Shown here piece by piece: positions 1 to 13,300 of a stretch of DNA of 64,000 nucleotides. Positions within the stretch are counted from its first letter, which is position 1. Each line of letters begins with the position of its first letter. The notes under the pieces are model-generated. The model made no database searches and was not told the DNA's origin. It was given only the letters and a program-made list of their open reading frames with translations. Source of the stretch: Moringa oleifera (lineage: Eukaryota > Streptophyta > Magnoliopsida > Brassicales > Moringaceae); the NCBI GenBank assembly GCA_021397835.1, contig JAJFZO010000229.1, forward strand, positions 1,488,001-1,552,000, written 5' to 3'. Position numbers and translations under genes: made by a program.

Positions 1-526
1 AAGGAGGGCTGAGGATTCTAACTGAAGATCGTTCTTTTCATTTTAATCCTGAGTTCTATTTTAATCCTTCCCTATATAATTTAGAATTCTAATGCAGTGA
101 GACTAAACTTAGAGAATCAAGATTTTTGCTGGAGAAGATCATCCAAATGCAAGTAGCTATAGATACAAATAGCAACTCTGGAATAGGTCACTCTGTTCTG
201 CATGTCATGAAAAATAACTTAAGACCTGAATACAAACCTTATGAACTCCACCAAGACTTGTGAGGTTCTCCTGCATTACAAACGCTTGTCTAGCCAGTTC
301 TGTGTAAGGGTCAAAAGAATAGACAATAAACCTTGACGAGGCAAGGTGACTAAAAACAAAGCATTTCAGTTCTATACTTGTTTTGGTTAATGTATTGCAC
401 TCCTTGAGTTTTACAAGATTTATTATTGATCTTTTCTATTCTTTTTTCCTGGGCATACATATAGAAGTGGCCTAATGCGTATCATTTTGTTAAATAATGC
501 ATTGATAAGCTTTGAACATAAATCAG
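1..526 (+). other. intron of the pTAC3 gene (window edge)
   Basis: This stretch is AT-rich and shows no convincing coding signal. It ends in a usable 3' splice site (CAG at 524-526) directly before the first recognisable pTAC3 exon. The reading frame enters that exon with one leftover base, so the upstream exon lies outside the window. I infer that the whole stretch is intron. Confidence 0.7.
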
Positions 527-3500
527 GTACATCGCAGAGGGTGGACTTACTGGCGAGCGCAAACGATGGGTGCCTCGAAGAGGAAAAACACCACTAGATC
601 CCGATGCAGCTGGATTTGTGTATTCAAACCCTATGGAAACCTCCTTTAAACAAAGATGTATTGAAGATTTGAGGATACACCACCGGAAGCTTTTGAAAGC
701 TTTACAGAACGAAGGACTTGCAGCCTTGGGTGATGCATCTGAATCTGATTATGTGAGAGTGGTGGAGAGATTATTGAAATTAATAAAGGGTCCTGTGCAG
801 AACCTTTTGAAGCCAAAGGCTGCTAGCAAGATGATTGTATCTGAGTTAAAGGAGGAACTAGAAGCACAAGGTCTCCCAACTGATGGTACTAGAAATGTTC
901 TTTACCAGCGTGTACAAAAGGCAAGGAGAATAAACCGATCTCGTGGTCGGCCTCTTTGGGTTCCTCCTGTTGAGGAGGAAGAAGAAGTGGTTAGTCTTTC
1001 ATTTACAATTATCTCTGATTTACAGTCCTTGCTATTTGGGTTTGATTTCATATGTCTGCTGTAATGCTGATAACATTGGTCATCAAATACATATTTGATT
1101 TAATGGCAGGTCGATGAAGAGCTGGATGAACTAATTTCTCGGATCAAACTGGAAGAAGGAAATACAGAATTCTGGAAACGCCGGTTTCTTGGAGAAGGCT
1201 TAAGTCATGATCATGTTAAGCAGGAGGATATGGGTGAGTCAGAACCTTTAGAAGGGTTGGATGATATAGATACTGTTGAAGATGTTGCCAAGGAGGTTGA
1301 AGATGATGAGGCTGATGAGGAGGAGGAAGTGGAACAAACTGAGAGCCAGGAAGATGGAGACAGGGTGAAGGTGAAGGAAGTTGAAGCTAAGAAGCCTCTT
1401 CAGATGATTGGGGTCCAACTGTTGAAAGATTCTGATGAAGCAATGAATGCATCAAAGAAAAGAAGAAAAAGGGTATCTCGACTAGCTGCAGAGGTAGGAA
1501 AGTTTGGTATGGTTTAAAAAATATTTCTTTCATCCATTCATTATTTGTTCTTTTTGTGGATATCAACCCCTTAGATTAATTCTTCTACTGTTTCTCTCTA
1601 CTTCAGTGCTGATGTGGCAGATTTTTTGTTCTGTTGATGCAATATGTTATATTCTCATGGCAATCTGGAAAAGATTGGAGTGCTGGAAGTAGATATTGAA
1701 TTTACCCATAGTCCTTCAGTTGCTTGCTGCATGTTCTGCCGTATGACTTTTCATCATGATTTTGCAGGTGTAACTGATTTGTCATGACATTGTTGAGATT
1801 AAGTACCAGACTGATGAGATCCTCGAAAATAACTAAAGTAGATGATGGAGATTTTTGAATGAAACCACAAGACGTGTTAGTGATAACTTGTGATTGAGTG
1901 AAGCAATCCTAACAGGATGTATAACTTCATATAACACGTTCGAAAAGCGTTTCTGGAAACTAGGGAGCTGATTTGTCTGGAGACTATTAATTCATGTACT
2001 GTTCACCAAATTCTCCATTGCTCAGCCAGTTGAGGAAAAAAGCAGTTCTGTGACAGTTATTTGTCTTAGATTTTCCTTCTTAAGTTTTAAAGACAAAAGT
2101 TTTGGTGTTAAGACATGATTGAGACTGATGCAGCTTAAGTCTGATGTTGGCATAAAATTTTCTGGTTAAGCTGAAAAACAGAAGTGAAAACAGATGTTTA
2201 CTAGGTTTTATAACCATGAATAATGGATGTGAGGTTTCTTTTTGAAAACCATTTATGCTGTTTGTTTTCACACAAAAGTGGTTAGACATGCAATATGGAA
2301 ACCCCTTTTTTCTTTTCTTTTTCTAAGAACAATGATAGTTTGGAACACCAACCCTAGTAACTGCAAGGAGCTTTTATTCTTTAATTACATATTTGAGGCA
2401 TATTTCAGGTGTGTTCTGATCAACAAAAGAAAAGCTCTATTTCAGGTGTAGAGTTGTTGAATAGCAGCTTTTGGTGTTTGTTTAGCACCTTTGATCACTG
2501 CTGAAACTGATAATTGATTTCGATCTAGTCTCAATTAATTTGATCAATGTAGCATTCACTGCATCAGACTTTTATTAGTGATTTTATAACATTGACTGCT
2601 GCATGAAGTAGGCTCTGCATAAAAATCATATTTTACATTGAATGATGTTTTTAGGAAAATTCTGTTTAATCCCTTTTGCTTGTGAATGCAGAATGATGAT
2701 GATGATGACTGGTTTCCTGAGGATTTATTTGAAGCATTTAAGGAGATGAGAGAGAGGAAAGTTTTTGATGTATCTGACATGTATACAATAGCTGATGTTT
2801 GGGGTTGGACATGGGAGAGGGAACTGAAGAACAAACCTCCTAGAAAGTGGTCACAAGAATGGGAAGTTGAGTTGGCAATTCAAGTGATGCTCAAGGCATG
2901 CTCCTGTGCTTTTCTAACTTCATTCTTTACCGTTGATGATGGCAGGCTTTTCCCCTTATGTGATGCTCACTCATCCGACTTCCTTCGCAGTCTGATAGTC
3001 CTTTGGGATTAATTTTGCCAAATTCCTCTGATTAAATTCTTCTATTCAAAACAAAAGTTTACATGAAAGCCAATCCCTATCTTTACAAACATATAGTAAA
3101 ATTAAATAAGCACTTTGTTGTGCCGTGGTTTAAACACAAATATGGTGCCAAAAGTTTGTCATTCTTAATTTATCTGTTTCTCACTCTATTGATTGTTATC
3201 ATTGCTAACATGCAACTGTACTGTTGAATCAGTAATATTTTCTTGTAGTCTAAATGGAACACTGGACTATCTTTCAGGTAATAGAATTGGGTGGAACACC
3301 TACCATTGGGGATTGTGCCATGATATTGCGTGCAGCTATAAGGGCTCCCATGCCTTCAGCTTTCTTAAAGATCTTGCAGACCACACATAGTCTTGGTTAT
3401 ACCTTTGGAAGGTAAGATCATGTCCATTGATTTGAAGTGGTGGTCTTCTGCTCTAGTTTTTACTTATCTAGATTGATGTAGTTGGGAGTTTGTGCTGAAG

Positions 3501-4981
3501 CTTAAGGTTTTAGGACAGGAATGAAAGGAGAACCTCTTTTTTTTTTTTTTTTTTGAACAGGAAAGGACCTTTTTTGGAAACTAAATGAAGCAAAATCCTA
3601 ATTTCTAACTAGAAAATAAAAAAGCAAAAGTACATCTCATTGATAACTCGGAGTCGCAGTACAATGATCTTCTCGCTCATGTTCATAGAGAAATACTAAA
3701 AAAAAACCTAATGATATTTAACTTTGACCTTAAAATAATTCAAATCCTAACTGTGCTAAAATTCATGGAAAGAGAAATAATAAAAAACCTAATGGGATTT
3801 AACTTTGACCTTAAAATAATTCAAATCCTAACTGTGTTAAAATTTATGAAAAGACATTTACTTTTAATTAGACTTGGCTAGATTAGTATAAACGTACTGC
3901 TAAAATAGCAGGAATTATTCCATTATAGCAGCATCAAACTGTTCGTGCTACTGTAAGATGAAATGTAATTCTGCGTAAAAGTAAGGTGATTTTGTCGTCT
4001 CCTTTTCTCTGCTCTATGTCAGATGTTTGTTTCCTATTGAGATAAACTTGTCCTCCAGTTTTACTTTCATCTTGTCATGATGCTTTGCGTCACTTCTTTT
4101 GATCTCTTTGTCTTTAATCACTCCATGATTGAAAAGGTGTGAATATGGCGAAAGATCTGTAAACAAGGAAGGAAATTTTGAAGTTGCTTAAGTGTTACTG
4201 CAGCATCACCATTCAGCATCACTTTTATCATAATGTTCATGTTACTTTATTGAGGCAGTATTCACATTACTTTATAATTCATGCTAATTTTAGTTAGGTT
4301 TAATAAAGGGTATTTTTCTGAACAAGTTGCTTGGAGCTTTACATTTAGTAGAAAAGTTCTTATAAGCTAAGAATCATCGATTGAATTGATTAGCATGCAA
4401 AAGTGACCATCATTTATGACCAGAAGGAAGTATTGTGTACAACTTCAGTATTTTATTAAACTACCATATAGAGTTGCTATCATGCTGAGGTCTATTTCAG
4501 AAATTATGATAATGTACCCATCTCTGGGATGTGAAAGTACCAATACTTAATATACTGCACACACAATTTTGTTAGTTTTGCCAATTGTAGTACCACTTCA
4601 ACATTTGCATGTGTAAACTAAAATTGTGATGGCTGGAGTGAAGCTTGATTAATAATCTCAATGTGGGTCTTGGGGTATTTCATGCAACTTTCTACTGGGG
4701 AAATTCTTTATTGCTTTTTCAAACTTTTGGAACTCAATTCTTGCAACTTCATTTGAATAATTTGCATCTTTACACACAATACCTGATTGGGATTTCTTTC
4801 ATGCAGTCCCCTCTACAATGAGATAATCTCATTGTGCCTGGATCTGGGAGAGCTGGATGCAGCCATTGCTATAGTTGCAGACATGGAGACAACCGGAATA
4901 ACAGTCCCAGACCAAACACTTGACGTGGTGATTTCTGCTAGGCAGATGGTTGACAATGCCCGTACTGATGTATCATCGTAG
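527..4981 (+). CDS. PTAC3: plastid transcriptionally active chromosome protein 3 (SAP domain), 3' part of gene
   Basis: This is the C-terminal part (about 452 residues) of pTAC3, a plastid-nucleoid protein associated with the plastid-encoded RNA polymerase. Exons by frame continuity are 527-989, 1110-1493, 2692-2895, 3278-3411 and 4807-4981 (stop TAG). The first exon reads YIAEGGLTGERKRW. It is followed by a SAP-type helix-turn-helix around genomic 810-925 (ASKMIVSELKEELEAQGL), a motif family that binds DNA. Exon 2 encodes an acidic Glu/Asp-rich stretch and then a basic KKRRKR patch. Exon 3 carries DDDDDWFPEDLFEAFKEM and exons 4-5 a PPR/TPR-like helical tail (SPLYNEIISLCLDLGELD). All of this matches my memory of Arabidopsis At3g04260. 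The third intron appears to use a GC donor (AAG|GCATGC at 2896). The start codon, transit peptide and N-terminal PPR region lie upstream of the window. Confidence 0.93.
3687..3860 (+). repeat. two-copy tandem repeat, about 81-84 bp, inside pTAC3 intron
   Basis: A unit beginning AGAGAAATA and containing AACTTTGACCTTAAAATAAT occurs at about 3687 and again at about 3771. The copies differ by a few substitutions and a length change in an A-run. The repeat lies in the last pTAC3 intron (3412-4806), about 130 bp after a T-run at 3537-3555. The flanking sequence may be a small non-autonomous insertion, but I see no clear terminal repeats. Confidence 0.8.
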
Positions 4982-7339
4982 CTATAGGTTATACCCTTTT
5001 GATGTTTGTAAAGCTCGATTTCTAGAATTACAAGCAGCATTTCTCTTTTCGGGCAGGCTGCCGGGTAAGAATTTTCAATGCTGCAAAATCAGATTTAACT
5101 TATCAGTTGTAGAGTCTCACTTAAAATTATCTCAAGATGGTAGAAAAAAAGAAACGCCTATTGTCAGCCATATTATATTTCTCCTTTATTATAAAAAAAA
5201 AATGCGGTAGTTGAATAATTTATCCTCGAGGATCTTTTCGCAATTTGTAGTCTCTTGCAATTAAAAGACATGGCGGAATCAATAGAGAAATAACCTTGTC
5301 TGGTTGCCCCTTTTTTATTGTAATTTTTTTTTTATATTCTTAATTTAAAAAGGAAAAGAGATTTAAATCATATTAATACAGGGAAGGCACTCAAGTGGTG
5401 GTTGTCCATTTTGCTTGAGATAAACGATATTGATAGTGTTTGACCTTAAAGCAAGTGGGGAATTAATGGTGCAAGATGAATTAATAAATTGGTTAGAGAA
5501 GATAAAAGTTTAGTATATATTTTATATGTACTTATTATATATTTGTGTACATGGGGCCCAACATTTAAGGAAACACACCAAATCCTAACCACCAAAAATT
5601 TTCATCCCTTAATACTAGTACTCCTAGTGTGAAGCGCATTAGACGAACTGGCTGAGATTTAGTTGAAAAAAATTGCGTATTACATATTTACATACAGTGA
5701 TGTCTTTAAAATAATTTTATATTATTTAAAAATTTATTAATATATATTAAATATAAATTTATGTTAGTACATGTAAATATTATTTATTTTTTAAAAAAAT
5801 TATTGTATAAATTTTGATTTTTTAAAATTACTTTTATTGAATTCTTAATATTATACTTCCGTTTATTAATTTTTATTATAACTAATGGTTTTACGAATAA
5901 ATATGATGTGTATGTGATTTTTACTTGTAATTATTAAATATTTTTTAAACATTATCAAAATAAATAAAATATTTTTTTATCAATTTTAACAAGTTAAAAT
6001 ATAAATATTTAAAAAAATAAAAAATATTTTTTTTATTTTGATTGTGTTTAAAGAGATACTGAGATAATTATACAACTGAAAATTACAAGCATGTCACATG
6101 TATAAAACCGTTAATGTTAATAAAAATTATAAATAAAAATTTTTATTTTTAAGATATAACAAAAAAATAAATTTTAATTAGATGCACTATTTTGTCATAA
6201 ACCTCAGTTAGAAACAATGGGCAAAATATATACCTTTTAAATATAATAAACCTTCATAAATATATTAACACAATAAAAAGTCAAGTTTTTATATATTATT
6301 TAGCTCAAATTTATTCATATGTTTTTAAAGTATTAATAAAATGATTTATGTTACTAATATTTAATAGATGAAACTAAATTTACAAATAGGTTAATATTAA
6401 AAAATTTCAAAATTGGTAATCACAAAATCAGTATTATATAAAAATAACAAATTTCAAAAATTACTATTCTGGAAATATCAAATTATAAATTTTAATTTAA
6501 ATCTATTTATTTTAATTTTTTAATTATGCATTTAAATTTTTAATTTTACACCACTATGAAGAAAGTTCAAACTAGCATTCAAAATTTTTTTAATTATATA
6601 TATAATTTTATATTATCAAAAAATTAAAAAAATTATTAAAAATTTATGAATTAAAAATTAATTAAATTTTAAAAATAAATTTAAAATAAATATAAATTTT
6701 TTAAAATTATTTTTAAATATTTTATTAAATAAAAATACTATTAATTTTCTATAACCATTTAAATCAAAATTCAAATGGAATTAAATTAAAATTGGAATTG
6801 AAAAATTGAAACAATAAATTTAAACTTAAATTTATTATAAATTTAATTTTTTATTTAATCTAAAATTAAAGAATAAAAACGTTGTTAATCTCTCACTTTT
6901 TTTTGGGTTTAATTTAAATTTGAATTTTAGGATGAGTAAAGTATTCCTCAATTCTTCTGCTCATACATGTGGCAATAACGTAATTTAACAATAACGTAAT
7001 TTAACAATAACAAAATGTCCTGTCTAGTAAAATCAACTGCTAAGTTCAGACATGACATAATTTCTAGGAGGGAGGAAACGAGAGGAGACGAGTCGATTTG
7101 AGTCCTGACTCAGTTCCGAATACCAACCTCCGAATCCGACGCGTTCGCCGTTTTTAGAAACCCTTCCCCTATCGGAAAGAGAAAAATCCCAGGCAAGGAA
7201 ATTTTCGTTCGTTGTAAGTTTCACTTTCATTCTGTCTGTACACTAAACAGAGCTAACCAAAATGCAGTAGTTTCATTAATGCTTTTGAATACTGACATCT
7301 GATCGCTAGTGAAGAGAGCAATTTAGATTAGCAGAATAG
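4982..7339. other. intergenic: pTAC3 3' UTR, AT-rich spacer, PIR promoter and leader
   Basis: About the first 400 bp are of mixed composition and probably hold the pTAC3 3' UTR. From about 5650 to 6900 the DNA is extremely AT-rich, with no coding signal and no element ends I could define. From about 7030 the composition becomes balanced (AGGAGACGAGTCGATTTGAG), which fits the PIR promoter and leader. I see no TATA box. If the leader is unspliced it holds two tiny upstream reading frames, at 7262-7270 (two codons) and 7279-7302 (seven codons). Confidence 0.6.
6973..7011 (+). repeat. 16-bp minisatellite, 2.4 copies
   Basis: The unit CAATAACGTAATTTAA is repeated at 6973 and 6989, with a third partial copy from 7005. 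It sits at the boundary between the AT-rich spacer and the PIR promoter. Each full copy contains AACGTAAT, an ACGT core; no binding role can be shown from sequence. Confidence 0.85.
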
Positions 7340-10300
7340 ATGGCAGTTCCAGTTGAAGAAGCGATCGCAGCTTTATCCACATTTTCACTGGAGGTTAATT
7401 ACTTAAACGTTAAATTCTCTCATTTAAGCTTTTTTTGTTTGTTTTTTTTTTTTTGGTCTTCCTTCTGGGAAAGATGTAAATGGATTTGTTTTGTTCATGC
7501 ATTAAAGATTTATTTGTTAATATTTACAATGAATGCATATGTTTCCTTCTTTCTTTTTCGAAAAAAGAAGAAATTGAAGTTCTGCTGTGGTGATAATGTA
7601 GGATGAACAACCGGAGGTGCAAGGAACGGCGCTTATGCTGTCAACTGAAAGAGGATCAACTAACAGTCCCATTGGTATGCTTTTCATTTAAATAAAATGG
7701 ATAATTTGAGCAATTTGATTGTGAATTGAGATTTCTCTACTTGTTAATTCGAGTATATTGCTATAGTGTTTCAACTATACCTGTAGAATGCTGGATGCTC
7801 CATAATGTTATAAATGGAAAAAAAAAAATTAGTTATTTTTTTCCTTAAGATAATGAAAAAAACCAAAGATTTTTTTTTTTTTTGTTGTTCCTTCACAATT
7901 TAAAAATATTTGAATGACTCACATTGAATTATAAAACTAAGTAGTAACCTATTAATAAGATCTGATAACCATAATTTTTAATAATTTTAATCAAAAAAAG
8001 AAATGTATCTATAAGATGTTGGATTTACGATCTTTAAATTCTAAAATTTTCAAAAATAACATTTTTCATAAAATGCAAGCTGTAAAAGAGCACACTCTTT
8101 GTGTTTTATGTGGGCAATCTCATTTCCTTATTGGAACTAAATTGATATATAGTAATGCAAAGTTTCTCAAAAGCAGTTACGCCAGACTCAATGGCATGGG
8201 TTAAGGCTTCAGAGTGTTGGAAATTGGTGGTTAATTCAACACTTGGTGGTTGATTAAAGAGTCCTAAAGTTTAACACCATGCATTGCTAATATAACTAGA
8301 TTTTACGGGAAATTGTTCAAGGGTTGTTCGCTCTCCACTTGAGAGTTATGAGCTTTTTACAGTTGATATAATTTTGGTATTTTTGGATGTGGGGAAATAA
8401 CTGGATATAGATTCTGAAACGGGGGGAAAATTATGGGGGATAATGGAACCTGGATATATTTTGATCAAGAAATTCAGGAAGATATTTCTTATGGAGTGGC
8501 ATAAATAAGAGAAGGATGTGCAGAAGTACGTGGAGTGATGGTGAAACTTTAGCCCAATGACTGTTACAAAGCTTCTTGAAAGCTTCTTTTATGTGGCATA
8601 TCAAGGCCCTGTTACCATCCATTTGTATAGGTGGTTTGGAGCTGAACTAGTTAATGAGAAGTGGGTATGTTTCTTCTCTTCTTGAGCCAAGTGATTATTT
8701 TCCAGCTTGGAGCAAGTGGTTTATGAAGTGCTATGAGGCTCTCAATCAGGTGTAACTCATCAAAATACCTCCTCTTGTTTGAAGCTTGGTTTACACACCA
8801 ACTGTTTGTCCTAGGAAGCAAATTACTGCATGAAGCTTGGTTTTCAAAAATAAAGAGTAGGCCTTGTTGGTAGTAGTCACAAGTAAAGTCAACAAGTGTT
8901 GACCACTTAACATAGTCTTCTTTTGGGATTTGTCATCACATTGATGGTTAGGTACAAATATGCAAATTCCTGATCTTGAAGGTTGGTTTTGGTGAAAGCT
9001 GATTTGTAGAAAGTAATGTCAGTTGGCATTTGAGAAAACTTGTTTGGATTCCCAGGCCAGTGAAATCATGAATAAATGTGGTCCATAGAAGCGGCTACGC
9101 CTTTGACCAGATTTTCAGATCATCAAGTGGTCAGTTAATCAGTCAGAAACTTGAGTAGGGCATGCATGCTTACCTGAGGGTTGATCAATTGGTGCTGGTT
9201 GTTGATTTTCATTGTTACTGTCATGTGTGCATTATCTGCTTTGTTATAGTTTTTGCATATGGCCTTTATTGAGTCTATCTCCAGTGCGTGACCTTTTCTT
9301 GTCGAGAAGGATCCTTTTGTCTTTTCCTGTTGCATTGAAGTGTCCTCTTTTATTGTTTTTCTCTTCTCTTTCTAATGAAATATTGGCTGTCAAAGCTCCT
9401 TTCTGTATAGAAGAATTATACTTGAAAAGAATAAATGCCACTGGTTTTTTTTTGGGTCTTGGGCACTTTCAATAGAATATTATCCACACTGGGCTGAATA
9501 AATTTACTTTTTTCTGCATGATTTTAATTTCTGATATATTCTGATATCAGTTGCTTGATATTATGACTATCAGTGACAAATAACATATTATTTTGATTAC
9601 TTTAATATCAGTTATGCTGTAAAGATAAGTTGTGCTTGTATTGGTTAATGTCTTCATAACTGTCAAGTTTACTTTAAATTATTATCTGATTTCTGACTTT
9701 TATTTAGGAAATTCACCTGTTGTTCCTCTTTAAGTTGATTCATATTTATATTGTAGTTCTTGTTGTCTAATGATTTCCATTTTGCCTTAACTGGTATTGC
9801 TTGTAATGTTTTCTATCTAAATTCTTCAATTTATGTTCAATATGCCTTTAAAATGTCTACTACATCGCACATTCACACAGTTCATCTCTCTCTCTCGCTC
9901 TTACTCTCTCTCACACACACACAGACACACACACAGAGACACACATAGCTACTTGTGCATACATGCAAACAAGTGGAGACAGACAATAGACAAACATATA
10001 ATCCTTTTATGATATCATAAAATAATGCTTTCCTTTTGCAGAGTATAGCGATGTTGCTGCATACCGCTTGTCTCTATCAGAAGACACAAAAGCTCTCAAT
10101 CAGCTGGTATATAGCTCTTGTTTTTTTCCTTAATTCTTGATCTACTGAAATTGTGGAAATTATCTGCATAATTGCTTGATTTCTTGTTGACTTCTCTGTT
10201 TTTTTTTTCCCCTCCCAAAATGATTTTCACTATTTTTTAATTCTCTCCAATAATACGCAGAACACCCTTATACAAGAGGGGAAGGAGATGGCATCGGTGC

Positions 10301-13300
10301 TTTATACATATCGAAGTTGTGTCAAAGCACTCCCTCAGGTTCATTCTGGCTAAGGACATTACTTTTATTACTCAAGTTATTATTCTAGCATAATGTTTTG
10401 GTCAACATCATGTTTCTGTTAAGACATTTTGTATATAGACATTATCAACAAGTCGAAGAAGTTAGAGGAGGAAGAAGATGACACTAAGCAATTATAGTGA
10501 AGTAGGTTTTAGCATACTAGAAGTCTTTTAATAGATCCTTGTATTGTATTACAAATGTAAAATTTTACCTTCTCATTGAAATTGAACATCAGTTGTAATA
10601 ATGTCAAGTTTTCCAGTTTACTAATTTCATTTCCGAAGCATTTCTCGCTTTAAATTATTTGCAGCTTCCCGATTCTATGAAGCACAGTCAAGCTGACTTA
10701 TATTTAGAAACATATCAAGTTCTGGACTTGGAGATGAGTCGTTTGCGGGAAATTCAGCGTTGGCAAGCATCAGCTGCCTCTAAAGTATGGATTTTTCTCT
10801 CAGTTTGTAATGCCTATATTAGATTTACAGGTTTCTGTAATTCCTAATGTCTCATGCAGCTAGCTGCTGATATGCAACGCTTTTCTAGGCCTGAACGGCG
10901 CATTAATGGCCCTACAATTACCCATCTCTGGTATTTTATGCTCTCCTTCCTGCCTTTTAAGTAATCACCTTTTTGTATGTTATTACTAGCTATTTTCAAA
11001 TTATGGAATACGATAAGGTACATGCTTTTAACCACCTTGTAAATATCACCAACCGCTGGGAGAATAAGTAACTTCTTATGATCAGACTCGCTGCTTTCTT
11101 GCTTACTGCAGGTCGATGTTGAAGCTGCTTGATGTGTTAGTGCAACTTGATCATCTTAAAAATGCTAAAGCTAGCATACCTAATGATTTCTCTTGGTATA
11201 AGAGGTATTACAACCATTTATCTTGGTCTCTGTGATTTTGATAAATTTAATACTATTTCATCTTTAGACTTATAAATGGTTATCCTTAAAACAGCTTGAC
11301 GTTAATATAAGTTTGTACTTTTATTTTCTTATATTCCCTAGTTTATATTTAATCGATTCACTTTTAGTTGATGTTTTGTATTATTGATCAAAGTTGCTTG
11401 GGCATTTTACCCTCCCACATTTTGCCTTGCTATCACAAGACGAGTCAGTCTCCTTTTGTTGAAAATCATCTACAGTGCAGTTTGATGGAAAGATAATGGG
11501 TTGTGATAATAACAGATTTTCAGTAATTTATAAAAAACCTCATTTCCGTTGCTGGAATTTGCAAGTTTCATCATAGGTCCTTCCATTTTTCTATTCGGTT
11601 ACTGACAATGAATTTCGATAGTTATTGTTATATACACTCTTATTCCTGACCATTTCCATGTATAAATATAAGTGATTCTGGTAACTTTGTGAACTGCTGC
11701 AGTTTAACATCCATTCTTTTGTCTATCATCACTTTTTTAGGACATTCACACAAGTCAGTATGCAGTGGCAAGACACTGATTCAATGAGGGAGGAATTAGA
11801 TGATTTACAGGTGTGTGAGTATGGTCCTATAGGATGATGCAAATGCTACTGCTTATCTTGTTTAGAATGACTATATTGTGCTTTCTATTCTTGCAAAGAA
11901 ATACACTGATATTGTGCCATTTTTTTTGCTAATTGATATGGCTCATAATTTTCACAGATTTTCTTGAGCACAAGGTGGGCTATCTTATTGAATTTGCATG
12001 TTGAGATGTTTCGCGTGAACAAGTATCCTGTCTAAAGCACTTTTATATTTATTGTTTTGTTTATCACACATATTTTCATATGATGCTGGAACCTGGAGGT
12101 AGTAGTGATATCACTATTTGATTTTAACTTTCTCTTTTTCAGTGTATTTCCAGTATGCTGCCATATTTTCTAGAATTTGCAGCATAATCTGCCTTTTATT
12201 CATTCTTCCAAAGTAGTGTATTTGTAATTGGCTGCATTCTTTTTAATCTGTTTGAGGTCCTTGACTGAAAAAGTGTGGAAGACATTCTTCAAGTTCTTAT
12301 AGTCTTTGCAGTTGAGTCGTTGGAGTTGGATTTTGCGCTTTTGTTTCCAGAGCGGCACATTCTTCTTCGTGTTTTGCCTGTACTTGTTGTCTTAGCAACA
12401 TCATCAGAGAAAGACAGTGAGTCACTATACAAGAGGGTGAAAATCAACAGATTGATTAACATATTTAAGGTATTGTGGTTTATTGCATTTTAAATGACCT
12501 GTAGATTTACATGCATGAGGCATACATATTCAGATCTAATCTTTTCTACGTATTTATTCAAATATGCTGCTTGTTTGATAGAAAATTAAATTAACTGCGT
12601 TGGCAGAATGATCCTGTCATTCCTGCATTCCCAGATCTCCATCTTTCTCCTGCTGCGATTTTGAAGGAGTTGTCAATGTACTTTCAAAAGTTTTCCTCGC
12701 AGACTCGCCTTCTCACTCTTCCAGCACCTCATGAGCTGCCAGCCCGTGACGCACAAGAATATCCTATGACCCTGAATATTTCGTTTTTGACAATTAATCT
12801 GCGAAATTTGCAGTGTACAAACTCTCTAGCTCTTTCATAATCTCTGTGAAACCTTGACATAGTTACTTATCAGAGGCATTATCTGATTGTCAATCATATT
12901 GGAGCAATTCGTGCTGAGCATGACGACTTCACCATTCGTTTTGCTTCATCCATGAATCAGGTGCTTTGAGCTTTGAGCTTTCTCTTTCCCTTTCTATATG
13001 TTTATTAAGATCTTCTATTTCTCTCTATTTTAAATTTATACTCTGTTTTCTTCATCTTCATGCTTGCTGCTGCAGTTATTGTTGTTGAAATCAACTGATG
13101 GTGCTGATGTTGAATGGTCCAAAGAAGTTAAGGGAAACATGTACGATATGGTTGTTGAAGGTTTCCAGCTCTTGAGCAGATGGACTGCTCGCATCTGGGA
13201 GCAATGTGCTTGGAAATTTTCTCGCCCATGTAAGGATGCAGTTCCTCTGGAGTCACAAGAAACCATAGCTTCATATTCGGACTATGAGAAGGTTCTGTAT

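Noticed and set aside
2686..3012. 108-codon frame as an independent small gene
   Set aside because: Its first 68 codons are pTAC3 exon 3; the remainder is intron read-through past the GC donor.
5650..6900. MITE or LTR element in the AT-rich spacer
   Set aside because: I could not identify terminal inverted repeats, long terminal repeats or target duplications; low-complexity A/T explains the apparent similarities.
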